The notes beneath the pieces were generated by a model that saw only the letters and a program-made list of their open reading frames with translations, was not told the DNA's origin and did not search any database. This document shows positions 17,335 through 27,554 of a DNA stretch of 64,000 bases, in pieces. Origin of the DNA: Nostoc sp. 'Lobaria pulmonaria (5183) cyanobiont' (GTDB taxonomy: Bacteria > Cyanobacteriota > Cyanobacteriia > Cyanobacteriales > Nostocaceae); contig NZ_CP026692.1 in the NCBI RefSeq assembly GCF_002949795.1, positions 2,167,501 through 2,231,500 on the forward strand, given 5' to 3'. Position 1 is the first letter of the stretch, and each line of letters opens with the position of its first letter. A program made the translations under genes and the position numbers.

Positions 17335-17966
17335 TGATTAGTTATTTAAAAGGTATAGTCGCTGGTATCCAAACAATTGGCGCTAATCGCGTGATTCTGA
17401 CTCTGGAAGTGAATGGCTTGGGGTATGATTTGCAAGTTCCCCAACGGTTAGCAAACCAGTTACCAGAGTCGGGAGGAGTAACGCAAATTTTTACCCATTT
17501 GCAAATTCGCGAAGAAGTGCCCTTTCTATATGGCTTTGCTTCCCCAGCCGAACGCGATTTATTTCGCCACTTGCTGACTGTCACAGGTATTGGTGCAGCC
17601 TTAGCGATCGCACTCTTGGACACTCTGGAACTACCAGATTTAGTCCAAGCAATTATCGCTGGCAATACACAAATCTTAATTCAGGCTCCCGGTGTCGGTA
17701 AGAAAATCGCCGAACGCATCTGTTTGGAACTGAAAAGCAAATTAGTCGAGTGGCGCAAATCAGCCGGGTTCTTCGTTGCCACAGGCGGCCCAGCACCGGG
17801 GATTCTCGAAGAAGTGCAAATGACCCTCTTCGCCTTGGGATATACTGCCCATGAGGTCAGTCACGCCCTGCATGTGGTCAGCGAAGACATTGGACTACCA
17901 AAAGATGCTTATGTCGAAGATTGGATTAAACAAGCGATCGCTCATCTCAGCAGTGAACAAGTTTAA
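17334..17966 (+). CDS. ruvA: Holliday junction helicase subunit RuvA
   Basis: 210 residues. It begins [12 protein letters not shown] with the RuvA OB-fold domain ([27 protein letters not shown]). Next come the two helix-hairpin-helix motifs ([16 protein letters not shown] and [15 protein letters not shown]) and the C-terminal RuvB-contact domain ([17 protein letters not shown]). RuvA holds Holliday junctions and directs RuvB branch migration. The start overlaps the phosphatase stop by one base (TAATG); upstream in-frame ATG 17280 would lie inside that gene and is not used. Confidence 0.96.
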   Translation: MISYLKGIVAGIQTIGANRVILTLEVNGLGYDLQVPQRLANQLPESGGVTQIFTHLQIREEVPFLYGFASPAERDLFRHLLTVTGIGAALAIALLDTLELPDLVQAIIAGNTQILIQAPGVGKKIAERICLELKSKLVEWRKSAGFFVATGGPAPGILEEVQMTLFALGYTAHEVSHALHVVSEDIGLPKDAYVEDWIKQAIAHLSSEQV

Positions 17967-17971
17967 TTGTC

Positions 17972-18053
17972 ATTAGTCATTAGTCATTTGTTATTCTCCT
18001 CCTGCCTCCTGCCTCCTGCCTCTCAATGCCCCATGCCCCATGCCCTATTCCCA
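17972..18053. repeat. Degenerate short tandem repeats between ruvA and bioF
   Basis: CATTAGT and CTCCTGC heptamers followed by ATGCCCC units fill the spacer. They are in frame with bioF and create false upstream ATGs. Confidence 0.65.
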
Positions 18054-19214
18054 ATGACTGACCCTTATGCTTGGCTAGAACAGTCCTTAGCAACAATTCA
18101 TCGGGCAGACTGGTATCGTTCGGTACAACCTATCAATGGTCGTCCGGGTGCAACGGTGGTTTTAGCTGGGCAAGAGGTAATTAATTTTGCCAGCAATGAC
18201 TATTTGGGATTGGCTGGGGATGAGCGTTTGATGGCAGCTGCAACTGCTGCGATCGCCGAATTTGGGACTGGTAGTACTGGTTCGAGATTACTCAGTGGGC
18301 ATCGAGAATTACACAGGGAGTTAGAGGAGGCGATCGCATTTACTAAACAAACAGAAAAAGCCTTGGTATTTAGTTCCGGGTATCTAGCAAATTTGGGTGC
18401 AATTACCGCCCTTGTTGGCAAGCGTGATTTAATTTTTTCTGACCAATACAATCATTCCAGTCTGAAAAATGGAGCGATTCTCAGCGGTGCAGTAGTTGTG
18501 GAATACCCACACTGTGATATGGCAGTATTAAAAACTCAGTTGAACCAGCAGCGGCAAAATTACCGACGCTGTTTGATTCTTACTGATACCGTCTTCAGCA
18601 TGGATGGCGATTTATGTCCGTTACCTGCACTGTTGGATCTCGCTGATAAATTTAGCTGTATGCTGCTAGTCGATGAAGCTCATGCCACTGGGGTACTAGG
18701 AAAAACTGGCGCTGGATGTGTCGAACATTTTGGGTGTACAGGAAAGCAATTAATTCAAATTGGCACCCTAAGTAAAGCTTTAGGTAGTTTAGGCGGGTAT
18801 GTAGCAGGAAGTAGTGCCCTAATTGACTTTTTGCAAAACCGCGCACCCAGTTGGATTTATACCACTGGGCTTTCACCTGCTGATACAGCCGCGGCCTTAG
18901 CAGCAATCAAGATTGTGCAACAAGAACCGCAACATCGTGCCCAATTGTGGGAGAATATACATTACTTGAAAACTTTGCTGCAACAGTTACCTAACCTGCA
19001 ATTGCTGCCTTCTGAATCACCCATATTATGTTTTCAATTGCCTAATGCCACAGATGCCCTCAAAGCTGGAAAACAGCTAAGAGATGCTGGCATTTTTGCC
19101 CCAGCAATTCGTCCCCCCACAGTGCCCACAAGTCGAATCAGAATATCAGTGATGGCAACTCATCAAGTAGCACATATTGAAAAATTGCTAGCAGTACTAA
19201 AGGATGTTAGCTGA
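18054..19214 (+). CDS. bioF: 8-amino-7-oxononanoate synthase (biotin synthesis)
   Basis: 386 residues of the alpha-oxoamine synthase family: [16 protein letters not shown] at the N-terminus, [21 protein letters not shown], the PLP-stacking region [20 protein letters not shown], and the Schiff-base Lys in [16 protein letters not shown]. BioF condenses pimeloyl thioester with alanine to give KAPA. The true start is ATG 18054 ([10 protein letters not shown]); the 87 upstream in-frame bases are repeat DNA. Same-strand order with ruvA may be coincidental. A related enzyme such as Kbl is possible, but the sequence fits BioF better. Confidence 0.88.
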   Translation: MTDPYAWLEQSLATIHRADWYRSVQPINGRPGATVVLAGQEVINFASNDYLGLAGDERLMAAATAAIAEFGTGSTGSRLLSGHRELHRELEEAIAFTKQTEKALVFSSGYLANLGAITALVGKRDLIFSDQYNHSSLKNGAILSGAVVVEYPHCDMAVLKTQLNQQRQNYRRCLILTDTVFSMDGDLCPLPALLDLADKFSCMLLVDEAHATGVLGKTGAGCVEHFGCTGKQLIQIGTLSKALGSLGGYVAGSSALIDFLQNRAPSWIYTTGLSPADTAAALAAIKIVQQEPQHRAQLWENIHYLKTLLQQLPNLQLLPSESPILCFQLPNATDALKAGKQLRDAGIFAPAIRPPTVPTSRIRISVMATHQVAHIEKLLAVLKDVS

Positions 19215-19379
19215 CGACAGTAGGGGATAGGACATGGAGCAATTTAAGTAAGATACTGACTATGTATAGGAATCCTATCTGATTTTTGAACAAAATTTCA
19301 GATAAAACCCTTATAAAACAAGCTTTTCAGCCTCAGTATGTTTTGAAAAATAAAATCGGAGTCCTATAGGATATCTTGA
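19215..19379. other. Spacer before the transposase fragment
   Basis: No gene seen. CCTATAGGATATC near 19363 may mark the truncated edge of the insertion-sequence remnant that follows. Confidence 0.3.
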
Positions 19380-19760
19380 TTGCTACCGATTCAACAGGTT
19401 GGTGCCGGAAGCGGTGGTTTTTTCTATACATCTTCATCAAGAATTGGTATCAATAATGAAACATTTCAAAAATTCTTAAATGTTGTCTCTATTGAACTTG
19501 GTGATGATATGGCTTTGATTCAAATCGATCGGGCATCTGCACACCAAGCTCTGGCGTTGTGTTGGCCTGAAAATATCATCGCGATTTTTCAACCATCTCA
19601 TAGTCCTCAACTCAACCCGCTTGAAAGATGATGGCAGTTTATTAAACTTCAGTTAAAAGGGGAGAATTTCTCGAATTTATCACAATTGAGCCAGCGGGTT
19701 CAACATAAGTTAGCTCAAATGTCTTCCGAGTTAATCTCCTCTTTGACTTTTGACTTTTGA
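19380..19760 (+). pseudogene. IS630-family transposase remnant
   Basis: The frame encodes the C-terminal half of an IS630 DDE transposase: FQKFLNVVSIELGDDMALIQID (second catalytic Asp), ENIIAIFQPSHSPQLNPLER (third acidic residue in NPLER). It is interrupted by TGA at 19629, exactly where homologues continue with a Leu-Trp-type codon. It then runs on in frame (WQFIKLQLKGENF) until a heptamer repeat ends it. The N-terminal half is absent and no inverted repeats were found, so it is an inactive fragment. Confidence 0.8.
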
Positions 19761-20182
19761 CTTTTGACTTCCCCAAAGGGGCTGACCGATTCAGGAAAAA
19801 TTTTACCTGCAAGCAAGGAAACTAAACAATTAACTCCTAATTTTCACCAATTTGGATGACAAATAGATTATTTCACAACTACAGCTAAGATTTTTTGTTT
19901 ATCTTTATCCTTATCCAGATATTATTCTATAATTTTTGTTATAAATTAATTAGTTTCGTGTTTGTATTTAGTATTTTACATTTGTAAAACAGTGTCATTT
20001 ATTTTGAGGGAACAAGCTAAATTTTCCCTTTGTATATCAGATAAATAAAAACTTAACCTCTGACAAAAGATATTTTTATAACTAAGCAAAAATCTATCTG
20101 GAGATAAGTTACTAAAATTTGCAAACTAACTTAGGGTATATACAGCCTCTGCAATGAGTATTGGTTGTTCCAAGAACTTTTC
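19761..20182. other. AT-rich upstream region of the large kinase
   Basis: No gene or repeat apart from the TTTTGACT heptamers at 19741-19768. Probably holds the promoter of the following kinase. Confidence 0.3.
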
Positions 20183-23100
20183 ATGCCCCATATTCATTAC
20201 TCTCAGTTACTGCGTTATGGCATTGTTGTATTAATTGTCGCACTAGCATTAGTGCTAATGTTGGTGCTAGACCCCTGGTTAAGCATGAGTGAAACTCCTT
20301 TTCTGCTATTTTTTAGCACTGTAATGTTGAGTGCTTGGTATGGTGGTTTGAAATCAGGGCTATTAGCAACTTCCTTGTCTGCGTTACTGAGCGCTTACTT
20401 CTTTCTCCCCCCAGCTTATGAGCTGAGTCTTGACTTATCTAATTTTGTGCGAATTGGATTATTTGCATTACAAGGATTGCTCTTTAGTTTCTTATGTGAG
20501 GGATTGAAAACTGCTAAAAGACGGGCGGATGGAAATCTCCAAAAGCTGAGAGTTAGTGAAGAAAGATTTCGATTAGCTTTAAGTAGTTCAGATATCGTGG
20601 TTTTTCAGCAGGATCGCGATTTGCGATATCAGTGGATTCATAATCCTCAAGGTCTAGACACTACTGAGGAAATATTAGGTAAGTCTGATGACGAATTATT
20701 TCCAGCTCTAGTCGCAGAGCAATTGAAGGCAATTAAGCTAAAAGTAATAGAGACTGATGTTGCAACCCGCCAAGAAGTTTATCTGACAATTGGTGGAGAA
20801 AATCGTTACTACGATTTGCTAGTTGAACCGCTAAAGGATGCAGACAATAGCATTTTAGGTATCACCTGTGCAGGTGTGAATATTACTGAGCGTAGGCAGG
20901 CAGAACTAGAAAAAGCCAGGTTGCACCAGGAACTTCAGCAAGCTATTCAGCAAAAAGACGAATCTCTGGCGTTAATCAATGCTTGGCTTACTAGTTCACC
21001 AGTGGCGCTGGCTTTTCTCGATCCGGAACTGCGCTATATTCATGCAAATGAAACGCTAGCTGCCATTAACGGTGTACCGCAAACTCAACATATTGGTCGC
21101 ACCTTTAGGGAAGTACTACCAGAATGGGCAGCGCAAATTGAGCCTGTTTTTGAGCAAGTGATGGAAACGAGGCAGCCCTTACTTAACCAGGAAGTGAGCG
21201 GTGAAACCTATCCGCCTGGAGTATATCGTTATGGTCTTGTCAGCTATTATCCGGTGTGTTTGCCGAATGGGCAGTTGTTGGGAGTGGGCATTAGTTCAAT
21301 TGATATTACTCAACTGAAACAAACTGAACAAGCATTACGGGAAAGTGAAGCTAAGTTTCGTAGTGTGGTTGAGTCAAACATGATTGGTATCGGCTTCTGG
21401 GATAGAGACGGCAGGATTACAGACGCTAACGATGCCTTGCTGAATATGGTCGGTTATACCCGTGAAGAATTACTTGCCAATACACTTCGCTGGCAAGACC
21501 TAACTCCTACAGAATACTTACCACTTGATAAGCAAGCACTAACTCAATTTCAAGACAGTTTATTTTGCACACCATATCAAAAAGAATATATCCGTAAAGA
21601 CGGCTCACGCTTGCCTGTTTTGGCAGGTGGTAGCCATTTTGAAGGGACTATAGATCGAGGAGCTTTTTTTGTTCTCGATATTACAGAGCGCAAACAGGCT
21701 GAGGAAAGACTCCGCTATATCGCCCAAATTAGTAGTTTACTCTCTACTTCGTTAGATTATGAACAAACCTTACAACAGATAGCCAAAATTTCAGTTCCCC
21801 AGCTTGCCGATTGGTGCAGCGTCGATATTTTAAATGAGGATGGCTCCATTCGCCGCCTACCTATTGCTCATGCAGACCCATCGAAAGCGGAGTTGGCGCG
21901 TAAACTTCAAGAGTATGTGACAGATTATAAGGGTGCAAGTGCAATTACTAGAGTACTACAAACTGGCCAAAGTGAATTGATCTCAGAGGTATCTGACTCG
22001 CTATTAATAGCAACTACTCAGAATCAGGAACACTTAGAACTTGTTCGGCAATTGGGGATGAAGTCTGTAATGATTGTGCCGTTAATCGCAAAAGGGCGCA
22101 TACTCGGCTGTATTACCTTTATCAACACCCTATCAGACCGTCGCTACGATCGCACTGACCTAACTTTAGCAACAGATATTACTCATCGTGCTGCCTTAGC
22201 AGTGGAAAATGCCCAACTTTATCGAGACATCCACCAGGCTTTACTCCATTATGCCGAATCGCTATCTCTTCTAGATGCGTTGCTAGGAGCGGCTCCTGTT
22301 GCCGTATGCTTTTTCGATCGGGAACTGCGATATATCCGAATTAATCAAGTTTTCGCTGACATTAACGGTTTAGCTATAGAAGAACATCTAGGACGCAAAT
22401 TTAGGGAAGTGTTGCCAGCGATGGCGGCTGAGTTAGAGCCACAGTTACAGCGCGTGTTAGAGACTGGAGAACCCCTGCTGAATATGGAAATCAGTGGTGA
22501 GACAAGGGGACAACTAAGACGTTACGGTTACTGGCTGGGCAACTATTACCCAGTTAATAACGCAATAGGTGAAACGGTAGGAATTGGCATTATTTTGGCA
22601 GATGTGACAATAGCAAAGCAAACAGAAGTTGCTTTGCGAGAAAGCGAAGAAAGGTTTCGGGCAATGTTCAATCAAGCAGCTGTTGGTATTACTCTAGTAG
22701 GGTTGGATGGGCGATTTCTGCAAGTTAATCCTGCCCTATGCGAAATTACTGGGTATACCTATGAAGAGTTAATTCAAATGAACTTTCAGGAAATTACCCA
22801 CCCTGACGACTTAGAAGTTGATTGGGAAAATGCCCAGCGAGTTTTAGCAAAAGAAATTAGTGGTTATTCTCTAGAGAAGCGCTACATTCGCAAAGATGGT
22901 TCTATAGTTTGGGCAAACCTAACTTCATCAGCAGTTTGGGATGCTAACGGACAACCAAAGTATGCATTAGGCATTATTGAGGATATTAGCCATCGCAAAC
23001 GAGTTGAAGCCACACAAAACTTTTTAGTCGAAGCCAGCACCTTACTAGCTGCCTCATTGGATTATGAAATCACCTTAGAAAATGTAGCAAATTTAGCAGT

Positions 23101-25213
23101 TCCAACTTTAGCCGATTTGTGTATTGTAGATGTCTTCCAGGAAGATTGGTCAAGTAAACAAATTGCGATCGCAATTGCCGATCCCACAAAACTAAATATT
23201 TTAGACGAAATCCGACGGCGTTATCGACCCCAAACCAGAGCCAAACAGCTTGTACAGCAGCTAAGGCTAGGAATATCTGTCTTTTATCCCGAATTATCTG
23301 ACTCACATCTTCTACAGATGTCGGAAGACAACGAACATCGGCAATTGCTGCAAAGTCTGGGTATTCGTTCTCTAATGGTGATTCCAGTTCGTTCTCGCGG
23401 GCAATTATTTGGAGCAATCTCTTTTTTTACCGCCGAATCTGGTCGGTACTATCAACAAACAGACTTGGCTTTAGCAGAAGATATTGCTCGGCGGGCAGCT
23501 ACAGCCATCGACAACGCCAGACTTTACCAGGAAACTCAACGGTCTGTCAATCGCACAGTACTTTTACAAAAAATAACTGCTGCCTTCTCCGAAGCCTTAA
23601 CTCCCCAACAGGTGGCTGATGTAGTGGTGAACCAAGGCATTGCCGCCTTGGAAGCTACTGGTGGTTCCGTTGTCTTACTTACTGAAGGAAATACTACCCT
23701 AAAAGTTGTGCAAGCAATTGGCTATCCGCAAACGCTCATAAATACTTGGACAAGTTTTCCGATCGCAGCACCTAACCAAATAGCAGAAACCGTCAGAACT
23801 GGGCAGCCGATTTTTTTAGAAAATTTAGCAGCCATGATTGCTAGATATCCCGACTTAGCAGATGTTGTGACTGTTATAGCGAATAATGCCTGGGCTTCCA
23901 TTCCCTTGATAGTAGAAGGTAAAGTAATTGGGGCTTTGGGATTAAGCTTTACTACCGGACAAATATTTAATGAAGAAGACCGGGGATTTATGTTGACACT
24001 GGGACAGCAGTGTGCGCAAGCGATCGCCCGCGCTCAACTTTACGAAGCCGAAAAGATTGCCAGGGCAGAAGCCGAGACAGCCAACCGCATTAAAGATGAA
24101 TTTCTTGCTGTCCTTTCCCACGAACTCCGAACTCCTTTAAATCCAATTTTAGGGTGGGCAAAGTTACTCAGAACCCGCAAGTTCAACGAAGCCACTAGAA
24201 TCCAGGCACTAGAAACAATCGAGCGGAATGCAAAGTTACAAACCCAATTGATTGGAGATTTACTTGATGTTTCGCGGATTTTGCAAGGTAAAGTCAGGTT
24301 AAATCTCCATGCAGTGGATTTGAAAATAGCGATCGCATCTGCATTAGAAACAGTGCGTTTAGCAGCAGAAGCCAAATCAATTCAAATTCAAACGGTGTTA
24401 AATAATGATATCGGCAAAGTTCTCGGCGATGGCGATCGCTTGCAACAAGTGATGTGGAATCTCCTCTCCAATGCCGTTAAATTCACACCCACAGAAGGAC
24501 TTGTAGAAGTGCGTCTAGAGCAAGTTGGTTTAGATGCCCAAATCCAGGTAATTGATACAGGCAAAGGAATAAACCCAGAATTTTTGCCCTACGTCTTTGA
24601 TTACTTTCGGCAAGCAGATGCTAAGACAACCAGAGTATTTGGCGGACTGGGATTGGGACTAGCAATTGTGCGTCATCTAGTAGAACTTCACGGTGGCACA
24701 GTTCAAGCAGAGAGTTTGGGAGAAGGACAAGGGGCTACCTTCACAGTCAAACTACCTTTGCTCAAAAATTCTGAGTTGCGAGTTAGCAGTGGTAAAGCTC
24801 CTCAACCAGAAGTCAGTAATGACGACACATTACTTGCTGGAGTACAAATCCTGCTTGTGGACGATCAAGCTGATGTGCGAGAGTTTTTTAGCTTTGCGCT
24901 GGAACAATATGGCGCGACGGTAACGGCAGTTGAATCAGCAGATGAAGCGCTGCAAACATTAGTGCAATCAAAGCCAGATATCCTCTTAAGCGATATTGGA
25001 ATGCCCTTGATGGATGGGTATATGTTGCTGGGCGAGGTGAGAAAATTACCGCCAGAGCAAGGCGGACAAATTCCGGCGATCGCCTTGACTGCTTACGCTG
25101 GAGAACTTAACTACAACCAAGCAATGGCAGCAGGATTTCAAAAACACCTACCTAAACCCGTCGATCCAGTGGATTTAGCCGCAGCGATCGTTAGTCTTAT
25201 TGGGCACACTTAA
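20183..25213 (+). CDS. Membrane-bound multi-PAS/GAF hybrid histidine kinase
   Basis: 1676 residues. It starts with a KdpD-like DUF4118 membrane module (several hydrophobic helices, about 10-110). Then come PAS domains (about 130-245, 265-380 and 390-505), a GAF (about 525-690), PAS domains (about 715-815 and 835-950), two more GAF-like domains (about 965-1115 and 1130-1290), HisKA (His1313 in LSHELRTPLNPILGW), HATPase (WNLLSNAVKFTP, GKGINPE, GGLGLGLAIV) and REC (Asp1604 in SDIGMPLMDG). I saw no Cys-His bilin motif in these GAF domains. ATG 20183 is preferred to a TTG 18 bases upstream. The kinase-REC part closely resembles that of the 11179 kinase, suggesting shared ancestry. Stimulus unknown. 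Confidence 0.9.
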   Translation: MPHIHYSQLLRYGIVVLIVALALVLMLVLDPWLSMSETPFLLFFSTVMLSAWYGGLKSGLLATSLSALLSAYFFLPPAYELSLDLSNFVRIGLFALQGLLFSFLCEGLKTAKRRADGNLQKLRVSEERFRLALSSSDIVVFQQDRDLRYQWIHNPQGLDTTEEILGKSDDELFPALVAEQLKAIKLKVIETDVATRQEVYLTIGGENRYYDLLVEPLKDADNSILGITCAGVNITERRQAELEKARLHQELQQAIQQKDESLALINAWLTSSPVALAFLDPELRYIHANETLAAINGVPQTQHIGRTFREVLPEWAAQIEPVFEQVMETRQPLLNQEVSGETYPPGVYRYGLVSYYPVCLPNGQLLGVGISSIDITQLKQTEQALRESEAKFRSVVESNMIGIGFWDRDGRITDANDALLNMVGYTREELLANTLRWQDLTPTEYLPLDKQALTQFQDSLFCTPYQKEYIRKDGSRLPVLAGGSHFEGTIDRGAFFVLDITERKQAEERLRYIAQISSLLSTSLDYEQTLQQIAKISVPQLADWCSVDILNEDGSIRRLPIAHADPSKAELARKLQEYVTDYKGASAITRVLQTGQSELISEVSDSLLIATTQNQEHLELVRQLGMKSVMIVPLIAKGRILGCITFINTLSDRRYDRTDLTLATDITHRAALAVENAQLYRDIHQALLHYAESLSLLDALLGAAPVAVCFFDRELRYIRINQVFADINGLAIEEHLGRKFREVLPAMAAELEPQLQRVLETGEPLLNMEISGETRGQLRRYGYWLGNYYPVNNAIGETVGIGIILADVTIAKQTEVALRESEERFRAMFNQAAVGITLVGLDGRFLQVNPALCEITGYTYEELIQMNFQEITHPDDLEVDWENAQRVLAKEISGYSLEKRYIRKDGSIVWANLTSSAVWDANGQPKYALGIIEDISHRKRVEATQNFLVEASTLLAASLDYEITLENVANLAVPTLADLCIVDVFQEDWSSKQIAIAIADPTKLNILDEIRRRYRPQTRAKQLVQQLRLGISVFYPELSDSHLLQMSEDNEHRQLLQSLGIRSLMVIPVRSRGQLFGAISFFTAESGRYYQQTDLALAEDIARRAATAIDNARLYQETQRSVNRTVLLQKITAAFSEALTPQQVADVVVNQGIAALEATGGSVVLLTEGNTTLKVVQAIGYPQTLINTWTSFPIAAPNQIAETVRTGQPIFLENLAAMIARYPDLADVVTVIANNAWASIPLIVEGKVIGALGLSFTTGQIFNEEDRGFMLTLGQQCAQAIARAQLYEAEKIARAEAETANRIKDEFLAVLSHELRTPLNPILGWAKLLRTRKFNEATRIQALETIERNAKLQTQLIGDLLDVSRILQGKVRLNLHAVDLKIAIASALETVRLAAEAKSIQIQTVLNNDIGKVLGDGDRLQQVMWNLLSNAVKFTPTEGLVEVRLEQVGLDAQIQVIDTGKGINPEFLPYVFDYFRQADAKTTRVFGGLGLGLAIVRHLVELHGGTVQAESLGEGQGATFTVKLPLLKNSELRVSSGKAPQPEVSNDDTLLAGVQILLVDDQADVREFFSFALEQYGATVTAVESADEALQTLVQSKPDILLSDIGMPLMDGYMLLGEVRKLPPEQGGQIPAIALTAYAGELNYNQAMAAGFQKHLPKPVDPVDLAAAIVSLIGHT

Positions 25214-25297
25214 CCTTCAGAGTAAATAAACTTTTTAATTTCTCTTCTTTCCTTTAGAAATTACAGCAGAATTCATGTATTTGAACCACTTCTGTTA

Positions 25298-25323
25298 TAG
25301 GGGCGCAAGGCCTTGCGCCCCTA
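25298..25323. repeat. Perfect 26-bp GC-rich palindrome
   Basis: TAGGGGCGCAAGG followed by its exact complement. It belongs to the same dispersed hairpin family as 15841-15869 and 25395-25423, with the shared trailing string ATTTACCTGAAAA. It could act as a terminator for the kinase gene 85 bases upstream but lacks a T tract. Confidence 0.65.
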
Positions 25324-25394
25324 CCGCGTGGTCTATTTACCTGAAAACTATAGCGGTTCCCATTCAGATGCGCTACAACATTATATCGTGGGGT

Positions 25395-25423
25395 GTAGGG
25401 GCACGGCAGTGCCGTGCCCCTAC
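25395..25423. repeat. 29-bp GC-rich hairpin, same family
   Basis: GTAGGGGCACGGCA, one central base, then its exact complement, followed by GTGTACCTCA as at 15841. Two copies of the family within 125 bases make this spacer highly structured. Confidence 0.65.
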
Positions 25424-25632
25424 GGGTGTACCTCACTGTAAATATAGCAATCAGAATTGAAATGCGAGAAAATACAGAGACAAAAAGTACGTATATATAA
25501 GCATTACAGCTATTTTCTATCTCACGAATGATTTAGGATTGCTATATGTCTTTTTTTTTCTTCAGAAATTTGCCGTTTGCAAATTGATGTTATAAATTAG
25601 TGCTCAGGTTTTAATCAGAGATTTATTTACCA

Positions 25633-25800
25633 ATGAAAACCCAACAGTTCAGTTCAACAATCCTAGAAAATAGACCTACCAAGACGAAAAAACAGTCTTT
25701 TCCTGGTAGAAGTATTGGTAATCCTAAAGTACCATTCCGTAAATGCCATAAAATAGTCCAACAACATGAGTTACTTAGTGACTGGGAACACGCAAGTTAA
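25633..25800 (+). CDS. Small hypothetical protein (55 aa)
   Basis: A short ORF from ATG 25633, rich in Lys, Gln and Ser, hydrophilic, with no recognisable domain. It begins MKTQQFSSTIL and ends LLSDWEHAS. No clear ribosome binding site precedes it. It is the only plausible frame in a 790-base spacer. It may be a real small gene or chance. Confidence 0.35.
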   Translation: MKTQQFSSTILENRPTKTKKQSFPGRSIGNPKVPFRKCHKIVQQHELLSDWEHAS

Positions 25801-26005
25801 TTTAGTAACCGACTCTAGCTATGATATAGGCTGATATACTACTCGCGGTATCTGGTCAGAAATTAACTGAGGAACCATGTAAATTAGAGGGGTGATGATT
25901 TACTTTGGCTCTATTGCCATGAGCCAACAATCTGACTATTCTCCTTCATAGAGTTCATTTGCGGGCAATAGCTTTACCTTCACAAAACCACATTTCTCAT
26001 AGCTT

Positions 26006-26674
26006 TTAAATCAGCGATGCAATGATATTAATACTCATAGCTAAAATGGTGGTATTGAAAAAGAAGGATAATATGCCATGTAACAGAGTCAAGCGTCTCA
26101 TACCGGGTGATGTTGTCTGCACATCTGAAACTTGACTGGTCATGCCGACTACAAATGAATAATATAAAAATTCCCAGTAATCTGGATAGTCGTTATGAGG
26201 AAAATCTAAACCTCCGGTGATCTCTTCACTATGATTACGATTAATATATTTGTAATAGCTGTGTGCATATTGCACTGCAAACATCGTATGCACTAGTAGC
26301 CAGGAACCGACAATGGTCATAATCGAAAGTATGACATGTAGGGTAAGCAGAATTGTTGACAACCCTTTTTTATCAGTTAATAAAAACCCAATGGCTAAAA
26401 CACTGGCACAAGCCGCAGCAATCACCAGTATAAATATAGCCAAATGTCCTTCATATTCATTCTCAGCATAACGGCGGATTTTTTCTGGGTTAGCCTTAAT
26501 CATTTTCCACCACGTTATCGCTAAGAAAAAGTCAATACCAGAGTTCCAAGCGCAGAGAAGGCGAGTAGGTAAGTGCAGAGAATGCGGCAGGATTACTAAA
26601 ACTAATACAGCAAGTCCGCCAGCAATCATCAGTCGGGGTCGGGAGTCAAAGTTTTTAAATAAATTAAGTCTCAC
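26006..26674 (-). CDS. DUF1345-like integral membrane protein
   Basis: 222 residues with about five hydrophobic helices (around 15-30, 40-55, 75-100, 105-130, 195-220) and a polar loop with the pattern DYWEFLYYSFVVGMTSQVSDV that I associate with DUF1345 proteins. The start is GTG at 26674 with no strong ribosome binding site. The function of this family is not established. It stands alone on the minus strand. Confidence 0.75.
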   Translation of the reverse strand: MRLNLFKNFDSRPRLMIAGGLAVLVLVILPHSLHLPTRLLCAWNSGIDFFLAITWWKMIKANPEKIRRYAENEYEGHLAIFILVIAAACASVLAIGFLLTDKKGLSTILLTLHVILSIMTIVGSWLLVHTMFAVQYAHSYYKYINRNHSEEITGGLDFPHNDYPDYWEFLYYSFVVGMTSQVSDVQTTSPGMRRLTLLHGILSFFFNTTILAMSINIIASLI

Positions 26675-26975
26675 AAATATTGCGATCGCAGAGTTTAACT
26701 AATTCGTAATTCATAGTTTTCGGTGAAACACCACAGCACTTTACCCAATCGTCATTCCAGATTTTACTGGGGTCTGAATCCACATAAGTAGATGGACAAA
26801 AATATTTACAACGATTGCAAACCAAGTTAAGCAATCCAATACTCTGAGATTGTCTCTCTTTTCTATGATAGGCTACACGAATGTCTCACTCGTCATGACA
26901 TTGTGTAATTAATTTTGTCCAACTACTTCTTTATCTTCCCAGTCTTTAATCTCCAGTTTTTAGTTCAATTGCAAA
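26675..26975. other. Spacer, nothing recognised
   Basis: About 300 bases without ORF, hairpin or repeat that I could support. Confidence 0.4.
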
Positions 26976-27365
26976 TTACTTGAACTTAGCTCTAATCGTC
27001 TCTATTCGTTGACGATTAACACCCAAATCGCTCTGACCTAAACGTGAAGCTGAACGCACGTGGATAATATTGGCATTCCGGTCTAGATAGAATTCTACAT
27101 CATCCACAAATCTTAATAAAGCACTTTTAAATTCTGCATATAAATAATCTTTATTTTCGGTAATGATTTTGGTTCTTGGTAAAGACTCAATAATCTGTTT
27201 AAGATTAGCGATCGCTTCTTCTGGAGTAGATGTAAAAGTCAGTGGTGCAATTTGGTGAGATGCATCTGTACTCTGACTAGAAACGCAATTGGGGGAATTA
27301 GGGCAAGATGCTAAATTACCGTTGCTAATACCTAAATTATTTGGTCGTTTGCCAGCAAAAACCAT
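26976..27365 (-). CDS. DUF1499 family protein
   Basis: 129 residues beginning MVFAGKRPNNLG. The segment CPNSPNCVSSQ and the later RFVDDVEFYLD and VRSASRLGQSDLGVNRQRIE are hallmarks of DUF1499. I took ATG 27365 because it has TGGAGA just upstream; a frame extension reaches 27407. No signal peptide is apparent from this start. The molecular role of DUF1499 proteins is unknown. Confidence 0.85.
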   Translation of the reverse strand: MVFAGKRPNNLGISNGNLASCPNSPNCVSSQSTDASHQIAPLTFTSTPEEAIANLKQIIESLPRTKIITENKDYLYAEFKSALLRFVDDVEFYLDRNANIIHVRSASRLGQSDLGVNRQRIETIRAKFK

Positions 27366-27554
27366 AATTATGTCTCCAGGTAAGTGAATAAATATACTCT
27401 CACACATTTGTTTGAATCACTGTAATACTTTGCCGTAATCGCATCTTCTGGCAAATGACAGATTCACTAAAACATTGGTGATGCGTTCGCCTCTGGCGTT
27501 GGCGAAGCCATCGCTCTATGATCCGGTAAGTATCATCTAAGCAAAGACAGATTT

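Noticed and set aside
25254..25460. Two frames over the GC-rich hairpins
   Set aside because: They are created by the palindromes and read open on both strands for that reason.
27481..27520. GCGTTCGCCTCTGGCGTTGGCGAAGCC palindrome as a regulatory site (shortened: GCGTTCGCC...GGCGAAGCC)
   Set aside because: Similar GCGTAGCC-type strings occur in several spacers (about 1770, 28760, 31230), so it is a common genomic repeat and not evidence for a specific operator.
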